Assembly (NCBI GenBank): GCA_964614915.1
Contig: CAZTNC010000020.1
Location: forward strand, 41,648 to 105,647
Source of the DNA: WTFY01 sp964614915
GTDB lineage: Bacteria > Pseudomonadota > Gammaproteobacteria > UBA4575
Direction of reading: 5' to 3'
Length of the DNA stretch: 64,000 bases
Shown: one piece after another, positions 24,455 through 32,435 of the stretch
Layout of the letters: every line of letters begins with the position of its first letter
How positions within the stretch are numbered: the first letter of the stretch is position 1
The notes under the pieces: generated by a model
What the model saw: only the letters and a program-made list of their open reading frames with translations
What the model was told of the DNA's origin: nothing
Databases searched by the model: none
Made by a program: the position numbers and the translations under genes

Positions 24455-25588
24455 ATGCGTCGCGAATGGGCACATGAATTCCCGCACCGGGCCGGTCTTG
24501 TGCATCTGAACCATGCAGGCGTTGCACCCTGGCCGGCACGTACTGCAAGGGCAGTCACTGCATTCGCTACCGAAAACACCCGCCACAGTACCGAAAAAGT
24601 CCTGCAATGGAAACAGAAAGAGTCCGAATTGCGATCGGCCTGCCAGAGGCTGATTCATGCAGAAAACGCCAGTGACATTGCACTGGTCAAGAATACATCC
24701 GAAGGCCTCTCCATGGTCGCGTACGGGGTTCCCTGGAAAGCACAGGAGAACATCGTGTTCGCAAGACAGGAGTTCCCGTCCAACCGGATCCTCTGGCAAT
24801 CCCTGCAACCGCGCTTCGGGGTCGAGGCAAGATGCGTCAATTTGCAGGAGGCATCAACCCCGGAGGATGCCCTGTTCAGCCGGGTGGACAGGCACACGCG
24901 GCTCATCTCGGTCAGTGCGGTTCAGTATGACGATGGCCTGCGCATGGATCTTGCGAGAATCAGCGAGTTCTGCCAGGCCCGGGGAATCCTGTTCTGTATT
25001 GATGCCATCCAGATGCTGGGAGTCATTCCCTTTGACTTGACCGAAACCCCGGCGGACTTCGTCATCGCCGATGGCCACAAGTGGCTGCTGGGCCCGGAAG
25101 GTATCGGCCTGTTTTACTGCAACCCCGAAAAGCGCGATCTTTTACAACTCAACCAGTTCGGCTGGCACATGCTGGAAGACCCGGGCAATTTCGAGTCCCA
25201 GCACTGGGCACCCGCAAAGGATGCCACGCGTTTCGAGTGCGGGACCCTGAACCGCGTGGGCATCCATGCCCTGCATGAAAGCCTGCACATGCTGCTCGAA
25301 ATCGGGATCGGGGACATACATGATATGGTATCTTCGAATATATCTTATCTACATGAAATATCTATGGAAAATGGACTCGATATAGTCAGCCGGATGGATC
25401 CCGACCGGCGGTCGGGTATTCTCACCGTACGCCGGCCCGATACTGACAACCACGGCCTGTTCAGGTTCCTGCTTCGCTCCGGGGTGCTGTGCGCTCACCG
25501 CTGCCAGGGCATCCGGTTTTCGCCTCATTTTTACACGGTCCGGGACGACCTCGACCACGCGCTCAGGCTGGTCTGTGAATATGTATAA
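24455..25588 (+). CDS. Class V (cysteine desulfurase-like) PLP-dependent aminotransferase
   Basis: A 377-residue fold-type I PLP enzyme related to SufS/CsdA. The PLP lysine is in IADGHKWLLGPEGIG near residue 209, with CIDAIQMLGVIPFDL carrying the cofactor Asp and NTSEGLSMVAYGVPW the phosphate site. A longer frame runs upstream through the opposite strand of bioA, but the start at 24455 (MRREWAHEF) agrees with family N termini such as VHLNHAGVAP. The catalytic Cys loop of true desulfurases (RxGHHCA) is not intact: the region reads SGVLCAHRCQGIRFSPHFY. It may act on other substrates. The thiolase gene starts 38 bases downstream. Confidence 0.75.
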   Translation: MRREWAHEFPHRAGLVHLNHAGVAPWPARTARAVTAFATENTRHSTEKVLQWKQKESELRSACQRLIHAENASDIALVKNTSEGLSMVAYGVPWKAQENIVFARQEFPSNRILWQSLQPRFGVEARCVNLQEASTPEDALFSRVDRHTRLISVSAVQYDDGLRMDLARISEFCQARGILFCIDAIQMLGVIPFDLTETPADFVIADGHKWLLGPEGIGLFYCNPEKRDLLQLNQFGWHMLEDPGNFESQHWAPAKDATRFECGTLNRVGIHALHESLHMLLEIGIGDIHDMVSSNISYLHEISMENGLDIVSRMDPDRRSGILTVRRPDTDNHGLFRFLLRSGVLCAHRCQGIRFSPHFYTVRDDLDHALRLVCEYV

Positions 25589-25626
25589 TCGATTCAATTC
25601 CCACGCGAATCCGAGGCTCGTGCCGC

Positions 25627-26913
25627 ATGACCCAGCCGGCAATCTATATCATCGACGGAAGTCGATCACCGTTTATCAAGGCGCAGGGGCGGCCCGGTCC
25701 CTTCCAGGCGTCTGACCTCGCGGTACTCTCTGCCCAACCACTGCTGATGCGCCAACCCTTTGCGCCGGATGCGCTGGATGAAGTGATCGTGGGCAGCGTG
25801 TCGCCCGGAGCCGACGAAGCCAATATCGCACGTGTCATTGCACTGCGCCTTGGCTGTGGTCACCGGGTGCCGGCCTGGACCGTGCAGCGCAATTGCGCAT
25901 CCGGAATGCAGGCCATCGACTCCGCCTGCACGAGCCTGCTGCTTGGAACGTCGGAACTGGTGCTTGCCGGGGGAACGGAGTCCATGAGCCACACACCGGT
26001 CCTGTACAACCATCACATGGTGAACTGGCTGGGGGATCTGAGCCGCTCCAAATCCCCATGGCAAAAGGTCCAGACCCTGGCCAGGCTCAGGCCCGGATTT
26101 TTTGCACCAGTCATCGGCCTCAAAAAGGGCCTCAACGATCCGGTGGTCGGGCTATCCATGGGACAGACCGCAGAGAACCTGGTTCACAGGTTCAATATAC
26201 CGAGGACCCGGATGGACCATTACGCCGTGCAAAGCCATCAGCGCCTGCTGCATGCCCAGGAAAACGATCACCTCGATGAAGTGGTGACCATCTATGACCA
26301 CGAAGGCCGGTACTACGATCATGACAATGGCGTGCGACCGGATTCCAGCGTGGAAAAACTCGCCCGGCTGCCTCCCGTGTTCGACAGAAAGTTTGGAAGT
26401 GTCACAGCGGGCAACAGTGCCCAGATCACCGACGGAGCGGCCTGGGTGCTGCTGGCCAGCGAGGCAGCAGTCCAGCAGCATGAGCTCACACCCGTGGGCA
26501 GGATCATTGCCACCAGCTGGGCGGCTCTGGATCCTGCGCAGATGGGCCTAGGTCCGGTTCATGCCACGGCCTCACTGTTGTCGAATCAGAACCTCGAGTT
26601 TGAGGACATCGACTACTGGGAACTCAACGAAGCATTTGCAGGACAGGTGCTCGCTTGCATGGCGGCATGCAAGAGCGATGATTACTGCAGGAACGAACTG
26701 GGCATGGACAGGGCACTGGGCGAGATTCCCCATGAGTATCTCAACGTGGACGGAGGTGCGATCAGTATCGGCCACCCTGTTGGAGCAAGTGGCACAAGGA
26801 TTGTGCATCATTTACTGAAAGTGCTGCAACGAAACCAGGCGCGGCTGGGAGTCGCCACACTCTGCATCGGTGGCGGCCAAGGCGGTGCGGTGCTTGTGGA
26901 AAACTTCCAATAA
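25627..26913 (+). CDS. Thiolase (acetyl-CoA acyltransferase, FadI-like)
   Basis: A 428-residue thiolase. Active Cys90 is in QRNCASGMQA; the second half has NEAFAGQVLAC, the His motif GGAISIGHPVGASGTR and the CIGGGQGGAVL motif with the second Cys. Length and an insert around residues 135-180 (HHMVNWLGDLSRSK) fit the trifunctional-protein beta-subunit (FadI) group better than acetoacetyl-CoA thiolase. It should cleave 3-ketoacyl-CoA with CoA. The FadJ-like gene starts 10 bases after its stop, the usual pairing. Confidence 0.88.
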   Translation: MTQPAIYIIDGSRSPFIKAQGRPGPFQASDLAVLSAQPLLMRQPFAPDALDEVIVGSVSPGADEANIARVIALRLGCGHRVPAWTVQRNCASGMQAIDSACTSLLLGTSELVLAGGTESMSHTPVLYNHHMVNWLGDLSRSKSPWQKVQTLARLRPGFFAPVIGLKKGLNDPVVGLSMGQTAENLVHRFNIPRTRMDHYAVQSHQRLLHAQENDHLDEVVTIYDHEGRYYDHDNGVRPDSSVEKLARLPPVFDRKFGSVTAGNSAQITDGAAWVLLASEAAVQQHELTPVGRIIATSWAALDPAQMGLGPVHATASLLSNQNLEFEDIDYWELNEAFAGQVLACMAACKSDDYCRNELGMDRALGEIPHEYLNVDGGAISIGHPVGASGTRIVHHLLKVLQRNQARLGVATLCIGGGQGGAVLVENFQ

Positions 26914-26923
26914 GAAAGCCCTG

Positions 26924-28957
26924 ATGTCAATTCAATACACTCACTGGACGCTTGATCAGGATGACCAGGATCTGGCCTGGCTCACACTGGACGTTGCCGA
27001 CAGCAGCACGAACATCCTGTCCCTGTCGGTCCTCGACGAATTCCGGCAAATCCTGGAGCGGTTCGAGGAGCACCTGCCTGCAGGGGTTGCCATCACTTCC
27101 GGCAAGCCCAAGGGATTTATCGCCGGTGCAGACATCAAGGAATTTACCAAGATCACCAAAATGCAGCTGGCACTCGAAAAGATCTACATGGGTCAATCGA
27201 TCATGGATCAGCTGGATCACCTGTCGTGCCCCACGATTGCAGTCATCAATGGCTTTTGCGTAGGTGGCGGGCTGGAGCTTGCCCTGAGTTGCGACTACCG
27301 GATCGCACTGGATGATCCGGGCGTGCGTCTCTCATTTCCGGAAATCAAGCTGGGGATTCACCCTGGATACGGGGGTACCGTGCGCGCATTGCGTCACCTG
27401 AACCCTCTCACGGCAATGGACCTGATGCTGACAGGACGCAGCATCGATGCCCGGCGTGCGAAAAGAATCGGCCTGGTTGACCATGTCGTGCCCGCGCGGC
27501 AGATGGGTAATGCGGCGCGCCAGCTTCTGCTGAACCGCCCACCGAAGCACCAGGCCCCCAAACTTGCAAGGATACTCAACAGCCGCCCTGCCCGCCTGGT
27601 CCTGGCGACCCAGATGCGCAGGCAGGTCTCCAAAAAGGCACCATCGAAGCATTACCCTGCACCCTACGCCATGATCAATCACTGGGCCGAGCATTACGGC
27701 GATGAGGACAAGATGCTGCAGTACGAAGCAGGTTCTGTCGCCGAGCTGAGTGTAACCAGCACGGCAAAAAATCTGGTGCGGACCTTCATGCTGTCAAAAA
27801 AACTCAAAGGTCTGGCCAGCCGTGAACCGGCAACGGCACGGCACGTGCATGTGATTGGTGCAGGCGTGATGGGGGCTGACATTGCCGCATGGTGCGCATA
27901 CAAGGGATTGACCGTCACCTTGCAGGATATCCGCATGGAAAGCCTGGCCCAGGCCAAGAAACGGGCCTGGCAGTACTTCAAGAAACGGCTGAAACACCGG
28001 TTACTGGTAAGAAATGCCATGGATCGCTATATCCCGGACATGCAGGGCAGTGGCCTCGGCAAGGCCGACGTCGTGATCGAGGCGGTCTTCGAAGACAGGA
28101 ACATCAAGCAGGACCTGCTGGCGTCGATTGAACCGAGCATGAAAAAAGAGGCCCTGCTGGCCACCAATACCTCCAGCATAGAAATCGAAAAGCTCTGTGA
28201 TGCATTGGCAGAACCTGCCCGCCTGGTCGGGATACATTTTTTCAACCCGGTTACGAGGATGCCGCTGATTGAAATCGTCGACGGCGTACAGACACGTCGG
28301 GAAGTCCTGCAGCATGCCATCGATTTTTCCCGGCAGATAGACAAATTGCCCTTGCCGGTAAAGAGTGCGCCCGGGTTCCTGGTGAACCGGATCCTCACGC
28401 CCTACATGGTAGAAGCCGTGCTTCTCAGGGAAGCCGGAATACCGGTCGGCGAAATCGACCAGGCGGCCGTTGGGTTCGGCATGCCCATGGGACCTCTTGA
28501 ACTGGCCGATACCGTCGGCCTGGACATCGGTCTGCATGTGGCAGAGTGTCTGGACCTGGCCTACGGGTTCGGGATACCGGAATCATTCCGATCGATGGTT
28601 GAGGCAGGCAAGCTGGGCAGGAAATCCGGGCAGGGCTTCTATAAATGGAAACGGGGGAAAAAGGTTTCCCCAATTCGCAAGCCATCGCTCAAACACACCG
28701 AATCCATTCAAAACCGCCTGGTGTCGAGGATTGCCAACGAAGCCGTCGCATGCCTTCGCGAAGAGATTGTCCCGGACAGGGATTCCCTTGATGCGGGCAT
28801 TGTTTTTGGTACAGGATTTGCCCCGTTCCGGGGCGGTGTGATGCAGTATATAGAGTCCAGGGGAGCTGCTGAGTTGCTGGCTACCCTGGGTTCATTGCAA
28901 AAACAGTTTGGAGACCGCTTCCGGCCAGACCCGGGCTGGGACGAGCTGAACGCCTAA
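26924..28957 (+). CDS. fadJ: FadJ-like multifunctional enoyl-CoA hydratase / 3-hydroxyacyl-CoA dehydrogenase
   Basis: A 677-residue two-domain enzyme. The N-terminal crotonase domain has GKPKGFIAGADIKEF and FCVGGGLELALSCDYRIA (oxyanion hole and catalytic Glu region). The NAD-binding domain begins with VIGAGVMGADIAAWC near residue 309; IHFFNPVTRMPLIEIV carries the catalytic His. With the thiolase it completes the beta-oxidation spiral after acyl-CoA dehydrogenation. The ATG at 26924 gives MSIQYTHWTL; a frame to 26870 overlaps the thiolase and is not needed. No fadR or acyl-CoA dehydrogenase is nearby. Confidence 0.9.
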   Translation: MSIQYTHWTLDQDDQDLAWLTLDVADSSTNILSLSVLDEFRQILERFEEHLPAGVAITSGKPKGFIAGADIKEFTKITKMQLALEKIYMGQSIMDQLDHLSCPTIAVINGFCVGGGLELALSCDYRIALDDPGVRLSFPEIKLGIHPGYGGTVRALRHLNPLTAMDLMLTGRSIDARRAKRIGLVDHVVPARQMGNAARQLLLNRPPKHQAPKLARILNSRPARLVLATQMRRQVSKKAPSKHYPAPYAMINHWAEHYGDEDKMLQYEAGSVAELSVTSTAKNLVRTFMLSKKLKGLASREPATARHVHVIGAGVMGADIAAWCAYKGLTVTLQDIRMESLAQAKKRAWQYFKKRLKHRLLVRNAMDRYIPDMQGSGLGKADVVIEAVFEDRNIKQDLLASIEPSMKKEALLATNTSSIEIEKLCDALAEPARLVGIHFFNPVTRMPLIEIVDGVQTRREVLQHAIDFSRQIDKLPLPVKSAPGFLVNRILTPYMVEAVLLREAGIPVGEIDQAAVGFGMPMGPLELADTVGLDIGLHVAECLDLAYGFGIPESFRSMVEAGKLGRKSGQGFYKWKRGKKVSPIRKPSLKHTESIQNRLVSRIANEAVACLREEIVPDRDSLDAGIVFGTGFAPFRGGVMQYIESRGAAELLATLGSLQKQFGDRFRPDPGWDELNA

Positions 28958-28997
28958 GCCGGGTGAAAAGGATCGCGTCCCTGTTCAGAGCCTAGGC

Positions 28998-29258
28998 TTA
29001 ACGCGGACCTCTGTCCGGTCGGGGACGCGCTTCGTTGACCCTGACATTACGTCCCTGCACGTTGGATTCGTTCAGCGCACTGATTGCACTTTCACCCTGC
29101 GCCTTGTCCGGCATCTCGACAAAACCAAACCCTTTGGAGCGACCTGATTCCCTGTCCATGATGATGCTTGCACTCTTCACCTCACCGTGTGCGGCAAACA
29201 ATTCCCGCAATTCATCTTCAGAGATGCTGTAAGGCAAATTACCGATATAAATATTCAT
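28998..29258 (-). CDS. RRM-type RNA-binding protein (cold-inducible type)
   Basis: An 86-residue protein with one RNA recognition motif: RNP2 NIYIGNLPY at residues 2-10 and RNP1 KGFGFVEM at about 43-50, then a short basic tail (RPRPDRGPR). AGGAGAAAG precedes the ATG. Such small RRM proteins bind single-stranded RNA and are often made in response to cold. The A+T-rich 400-base leader region upstream could carry a long 5' UTR. Confidence 0.92.
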   Translation of the reverse strand: MNIYIGNLPYSISEDELRELFAAHGEVKSASIIMDRESGRSKGFGFVEMPDKAQGESAISALNESNVQGRNVRVNEARPRPDRGPR

Positions 29259-29669
29259 TCTTTCTCCTATGCATGTGTACCGTCAGTATCAACATCACCC
29301 AAAAACCAGCACACGAATCAATTGATGATGATCAAAATATTGTCTGGCTATACATGCCCTACATGTGAAACTCGCACGACTAACTAAAATACAAAAACTT
29401 TGGGCAACAAAGACTCAAGGGAACTGCTTTAGATATGAATACGAACAGGCTGAGCAAATCTGAAATTACATCAGAGCTGCTGCATAACCTTCATGAAAGC
29501 TGGAAACCATACATTCAATGCTTCTGCCTGCCTCTGTAGATCGTGGACAGGAACCGAACGCTCGCCAATAATGCACGAAAAGTGTAAAGGTGTCTATTAC
29601 ATATTTGCGAGGCTGGTATGAGCCTGCCACGAGTCATTGGTCACCCTGCGCGGGGCAAATGGCCTGTCC
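29259..29669. other. A+T-rich intergenic region upstream of the RRM gene
   Basis: This 411-base stretch between the RRM gene start and the lpd stop is A+T-rich in its first half, then of ordinary composition. It must hold the RRM promoter. A short frame at 29435-29539 is the only coding candidate. No terminator, tRNA or repeat is apparent. Confidence 0.5.
29435..29539 (+). CDS. Possible 34-residue small protein, unrecognised
   Basis: ATG at 29435 to TAG at 29539 encodes MNTNRLSKSEITSELLHN followed by LHESWKPYIQCFCLPL. An AGGGA motif lies about 12 bases upstream, a little far. The sequence has a plausible helix (SKSEITSELLHNLHE) but no family is recognised; it may be chance or the remnant of a longer gene. 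Confidence 0.2.
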   Translation: MNTNRLSKSEITSELLHNLHESWKPYIQCFCLPL

Positions 29670-31085
29670 CTAGAAATGGATTGCGCGCTGGTCTGCTGCA
29701 AGCGCCGCTTCATGCATGCCTTCCGACAGGCTCGGGTGAGCATGCACCATCCGGGCAAGATCCTCCGCACAAAGCTCAGACTCCATGGCGACCACGGCTT
29801 CACATATCAGTTCTGAAGCAGACGGGCCCAGGATATGGGCCCCCAGGATTCGGTCGCTGTCCTTCTCACAGACAATTTTGAACAGGCCCCCGGTATCATC
29901 CATCGCATGCGCACGTCCCAGCGCCCTGAACGGGAATTCTCCTGTGCGGCAAGGAATGTCGTCGCTCTTGCACTGCTGCTCGGTTCGACCGACCCAGGCG
30001 ATTTCCGGCCAGGTGTAGACGACCCACGGGATCGCCTCATAGTTGATCTGGCCACGCTGGTTGGCGAGCTGCTCTGCAAGGGCCATGCCTTCCTCGGAAC
30101 CTTTGTGCGCGAGCATCGCCCCACCGACGACATCACCGATCGCATAGATATTTTCAACGGACGTCTGCCAGCGTGCATCAATTTCTATGAAACCTTTTTG
30201 ATCGGTTTTGATATTCACGGCCTCAAGATCCAGATCCTCCGTATTGGCCATGCGGCCCACTGCAACGACAAGCTTGCTGACTTCAAGGAGTTGCTCTGCG
30301 CCATTCAGGCTGTAGGATACCGCGACCTTGTCACCACTCACCCGCACTTCCTGGACCATGCAGTTCATGCGGATGTCCAGCCCCTGTTTGCCCAGAATCT
30401 TGAACGCCTCCTTGCTCACCGTGCGGTCAGCGGCAGGCAGGAATTCCGCCAGTGCTTCAAGGATCACCACTTCCGACCCCAGGCGATTCCACACGCTGCC
30501 CATTTCCAGTCCGATAACTCCCGCTCCAATGATGCCCAGCCTCTCCGGGGCCTCCTGCAGGTCCAGCGCGCCGGTCGAATCCAGTATCCGGTCATTGTCG
30601 ATGTTAATGTCCGGCAAGGTACTTGGTTTCGACCCACTGGCTATGACGATGTGCTCGCCCTGCAACTGCTCGGATGAGCCATCGATCCGCTCCACGTGAA
30701 CGCGCTGTTCTCCAAGCAGCCTGGCAGTGCCGTCGAGCACGTCGACCTTGTTCTTTTTGAGCAGGCTCGCGACTCCCTTGGTCAGGGTCTGCACCACCTT
30801 GTCCTTGCGTTTCTGCATGGTGGGTATGTCTACCTCAAGTCCGGAAATCTTCAACCCGTGCCTGCCAGCCTGTTCACGCAGAAAATGGACATGATGGGTC
30901 GAGTCGAGCAAGGCCTTGGACGGGATACAGCCCACGTTCAGACAGGTACCGCCCAGTGCCGGTTTTCCCCTGGCATTGACCCACTTGTCTGTGCACGCGA
31001 CCTTGAGTCCCAACTGGGCACAGCGTATCGCGCATACGTAGCCCGCTGGCCCGGCACCAATCACGACGACATCATATTGTTTCAT
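29670..31085 (-). CDS. lpd: Dihydrolipoyl dehydrogenase (E3)
   Basis: A 471-residue flavoprotein that reoxidises the lipoyl arms of 2-oxo acid dehydrogenases. FAD site VVVIGAGPAGYVCAI, redox pair GGTCLNVGCIPSKALL, NAD site LGIIGAGVIGLEMG and the C-terminal HAHPSLSEGMHEA with the catalytic His-Glu are all visible. I prefer the ATG at 31083-31085; a GTG at 31094 would add three residues. It follows sucB with about 14 bases between, so it is probably the E3 for that complex. Confidence 0.95.
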   Translation of the reverse strand: MKQYDVVVIGAGPAGYVCAIRCAQLGLKVACTDKWVNARGKPALGGTCLNVGCIPSKALLDSTHHVHFLREQAGRHGLKISGLEVDIPTMQKRKDKVVQTLTKGVASLLKKNKVDVLDGTARLLGEQRVHVERIDGSSEQLQGEHIVIASGSKPSTLPDINIDNDRILDSTGALDLQEAPERLGIIGAGVIGLEMGSVWNRLGSEVVILEALAEFLPAADRTVSKEAFKILGKQGLDIRMNCMVQEVRVSGDKVAVSYSLNGAEQLLEVSKLVVAVGRMANTEDLDLEAVNIKTDQKGFIEIDARWQTSVENIYAIGDVVGGAMLAHKGSEEGMALAEQLANQRGQINYEAIPWVVYTWPEIAWVGRTEQQCKSDDIPCRTGEFPFRALGRAHAMDDTGGLFKIVCEKDSDRILGAHILGPSASELICEAVVAMESELCAEDLARMVHAHPSLSEGMHEAALAADQRAIHF

Positions 31086-31099
31086 GGCGGACACTGCGG

Positions 31100-32401
31100 T
31101 CAGGCCTGTAACAGGAGCCGGACAGGATCCTCGATGATGTTTTTGGCATGCACCAAAAACTGCACGGCTTCCCTGCCATCAATAATCCGGTGATCATAGC
31201 TGAGGGCCAGATACATCATGGGAGCAATCCGGATTTCACCGTCGTGCACGACCGGCCGATCCTGAATGGCATGCATTCCCAAAATTGCACTTTGCGGCGG
31301 GTTGATGATGGGCGTGGACATCATCGAGCCGAATACACCGCCGTTGGTAATTGTGAACGTCCCACCTGTAAGCTCTTCCAGGGTGACCTTGTTTTCACGC
31401 GCCCTGGAGGCAAAATCCACGATGCTGCTTTCGATCCTGGCAAATGAAAGCCGGTCGGCATCCCGTATCACCGGCACGATCAGTCCACGCTCGGTGCTGA
31501 CCGCAACGCCGATGTCGAAGTAATCGTGGTATACGATGTCGTCCCCTTCTACAGATGCGTTGACGACCGGAAACGCCTTCAATGCGTCGATGACCGCCTT
31601 GATGAAAAAAGACATGAAGCCAAGCTTGACCCCGTGAGATTTCTCGAATTCCTGTTTGTATGTTTTTCGCAGCTCCATGACATTTTTCATGTTGACTTCA
31701 TTGAACGTCGTCAGCATGGCATTTTGCTTCTGTGCACTCACCAGGCGTCTCGCGATGCTTTTGCGCAGCGCGGTCATGGGTACGCGCCTGATCTGCCGGT
31801 CGCCCCGTGCTTGGGAATCCGGCCGGGGCACCGGGGATGATTCAGCCGCCGGGGTAGTATCAGGCGTTGCAACAACCTCTGCTTCTGCCTCCGTCGCCCG
31901 GATATGGGCCTTGACATCCTCCTTGGTAACCCGGCCACCCTTTCCGGTGCTTTCAACATCCTCCAGGTTGACCCCGTGTTCTGCGGCGAGCTTCCTGACT
32001 GCCGGGCTGGTTTTCGAAGGCGTGGGTTTTGCAGGTTCGGGAGGCGTCTCGGGCGCGGCGGATGCAGAAACCGCGGCACTTGCGGGCACGATATCTTCTG
32101 CCTGGGGAGCTGCGGCTTCGGTCGAGGGCTTGGCCGGTGCAGCGGAAGATTTGGAGCCACGCTTGCCGGTATCGATCACCGCCAAGACTTCGTTGCTCTG
32201 CACCTCGTCACCGCTCTGTTTACTGATGGATGCGAGTTGCCCGCTTTGCGGTGCCGTGATCTCCAGAATCACCTTGTCCGTTTCGATATCGACCAGTTGC
32301 TCCCCTTCCTCAACCTGGTCACCCTGTTCTTTCAGCCAGGCACCCACTACGGCCTCGGTAATCGATTCAGCCAGCTCCGGAACAGTCACGTCTACCTTCA
32401 T
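31100..32401 (-). CDS. sucB: Dihydrolipoyllysine succinyltransferase (2-oxoglutarate dehydrogenase E2)
   Basis: A 433-residue E2. An N-terminal lipoyl domain has DIETDKVILEI with the lipoyl Lys near residue 43, followed by a long Ala/Pro-rich linker, a peripheral-subunit-binding domain (SPAVRKLAAEHGVNLEDVESTGKGGRV) and the catalytic domain with LSYDHRIIDGREAV (active His and Asp). The ATG at 32399-32401 is preceded by AGGATGG; a frame to 32425 is unneeded. Second gene in sucA-sucB-lpd. Confidence 0.95.
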   Translation of the reverse strand: MKVDVTVPELAESITEAVVGAWLKEQGDQVEEGEQLVDIETDKVILEITAPQSGQLASISKQSGDEVQSNEVLAVIDTGKRGSKSSAAPAKPSTEAAAPQAEDIVPASAAVSASAAPETPPEPAKPTPSKTSPAVRKLAAEHGVNLEDVESTGKGGRVTKEDVKAHIRATEAEAEVVATPDTTPAAESSPVPRPDSQARGDRQIRRVPMTALRKSIARRLVSAQKQNAMLTTFNEVNMKNVMELRKTYKQEFEKSHGVKLGFMSFFIKAVIDALKAFPVVNASVEGDDIVYHDYFDIGVAVSTERGLIVPVIRDADRLSFARIESSIVDFASRARENKVTLEELTGGTFTITNGGVFGSMMSTPIINPPQSAILGMHAIQDRPVVHDGEIRIAPMMYLALSYDHRIIDGREAVQFLVHAKNIIEDPVRLLLQA

Positions 32402-32435
32402 GCACCCATCCTGGTCAACCTGCACACCTGTGCCA

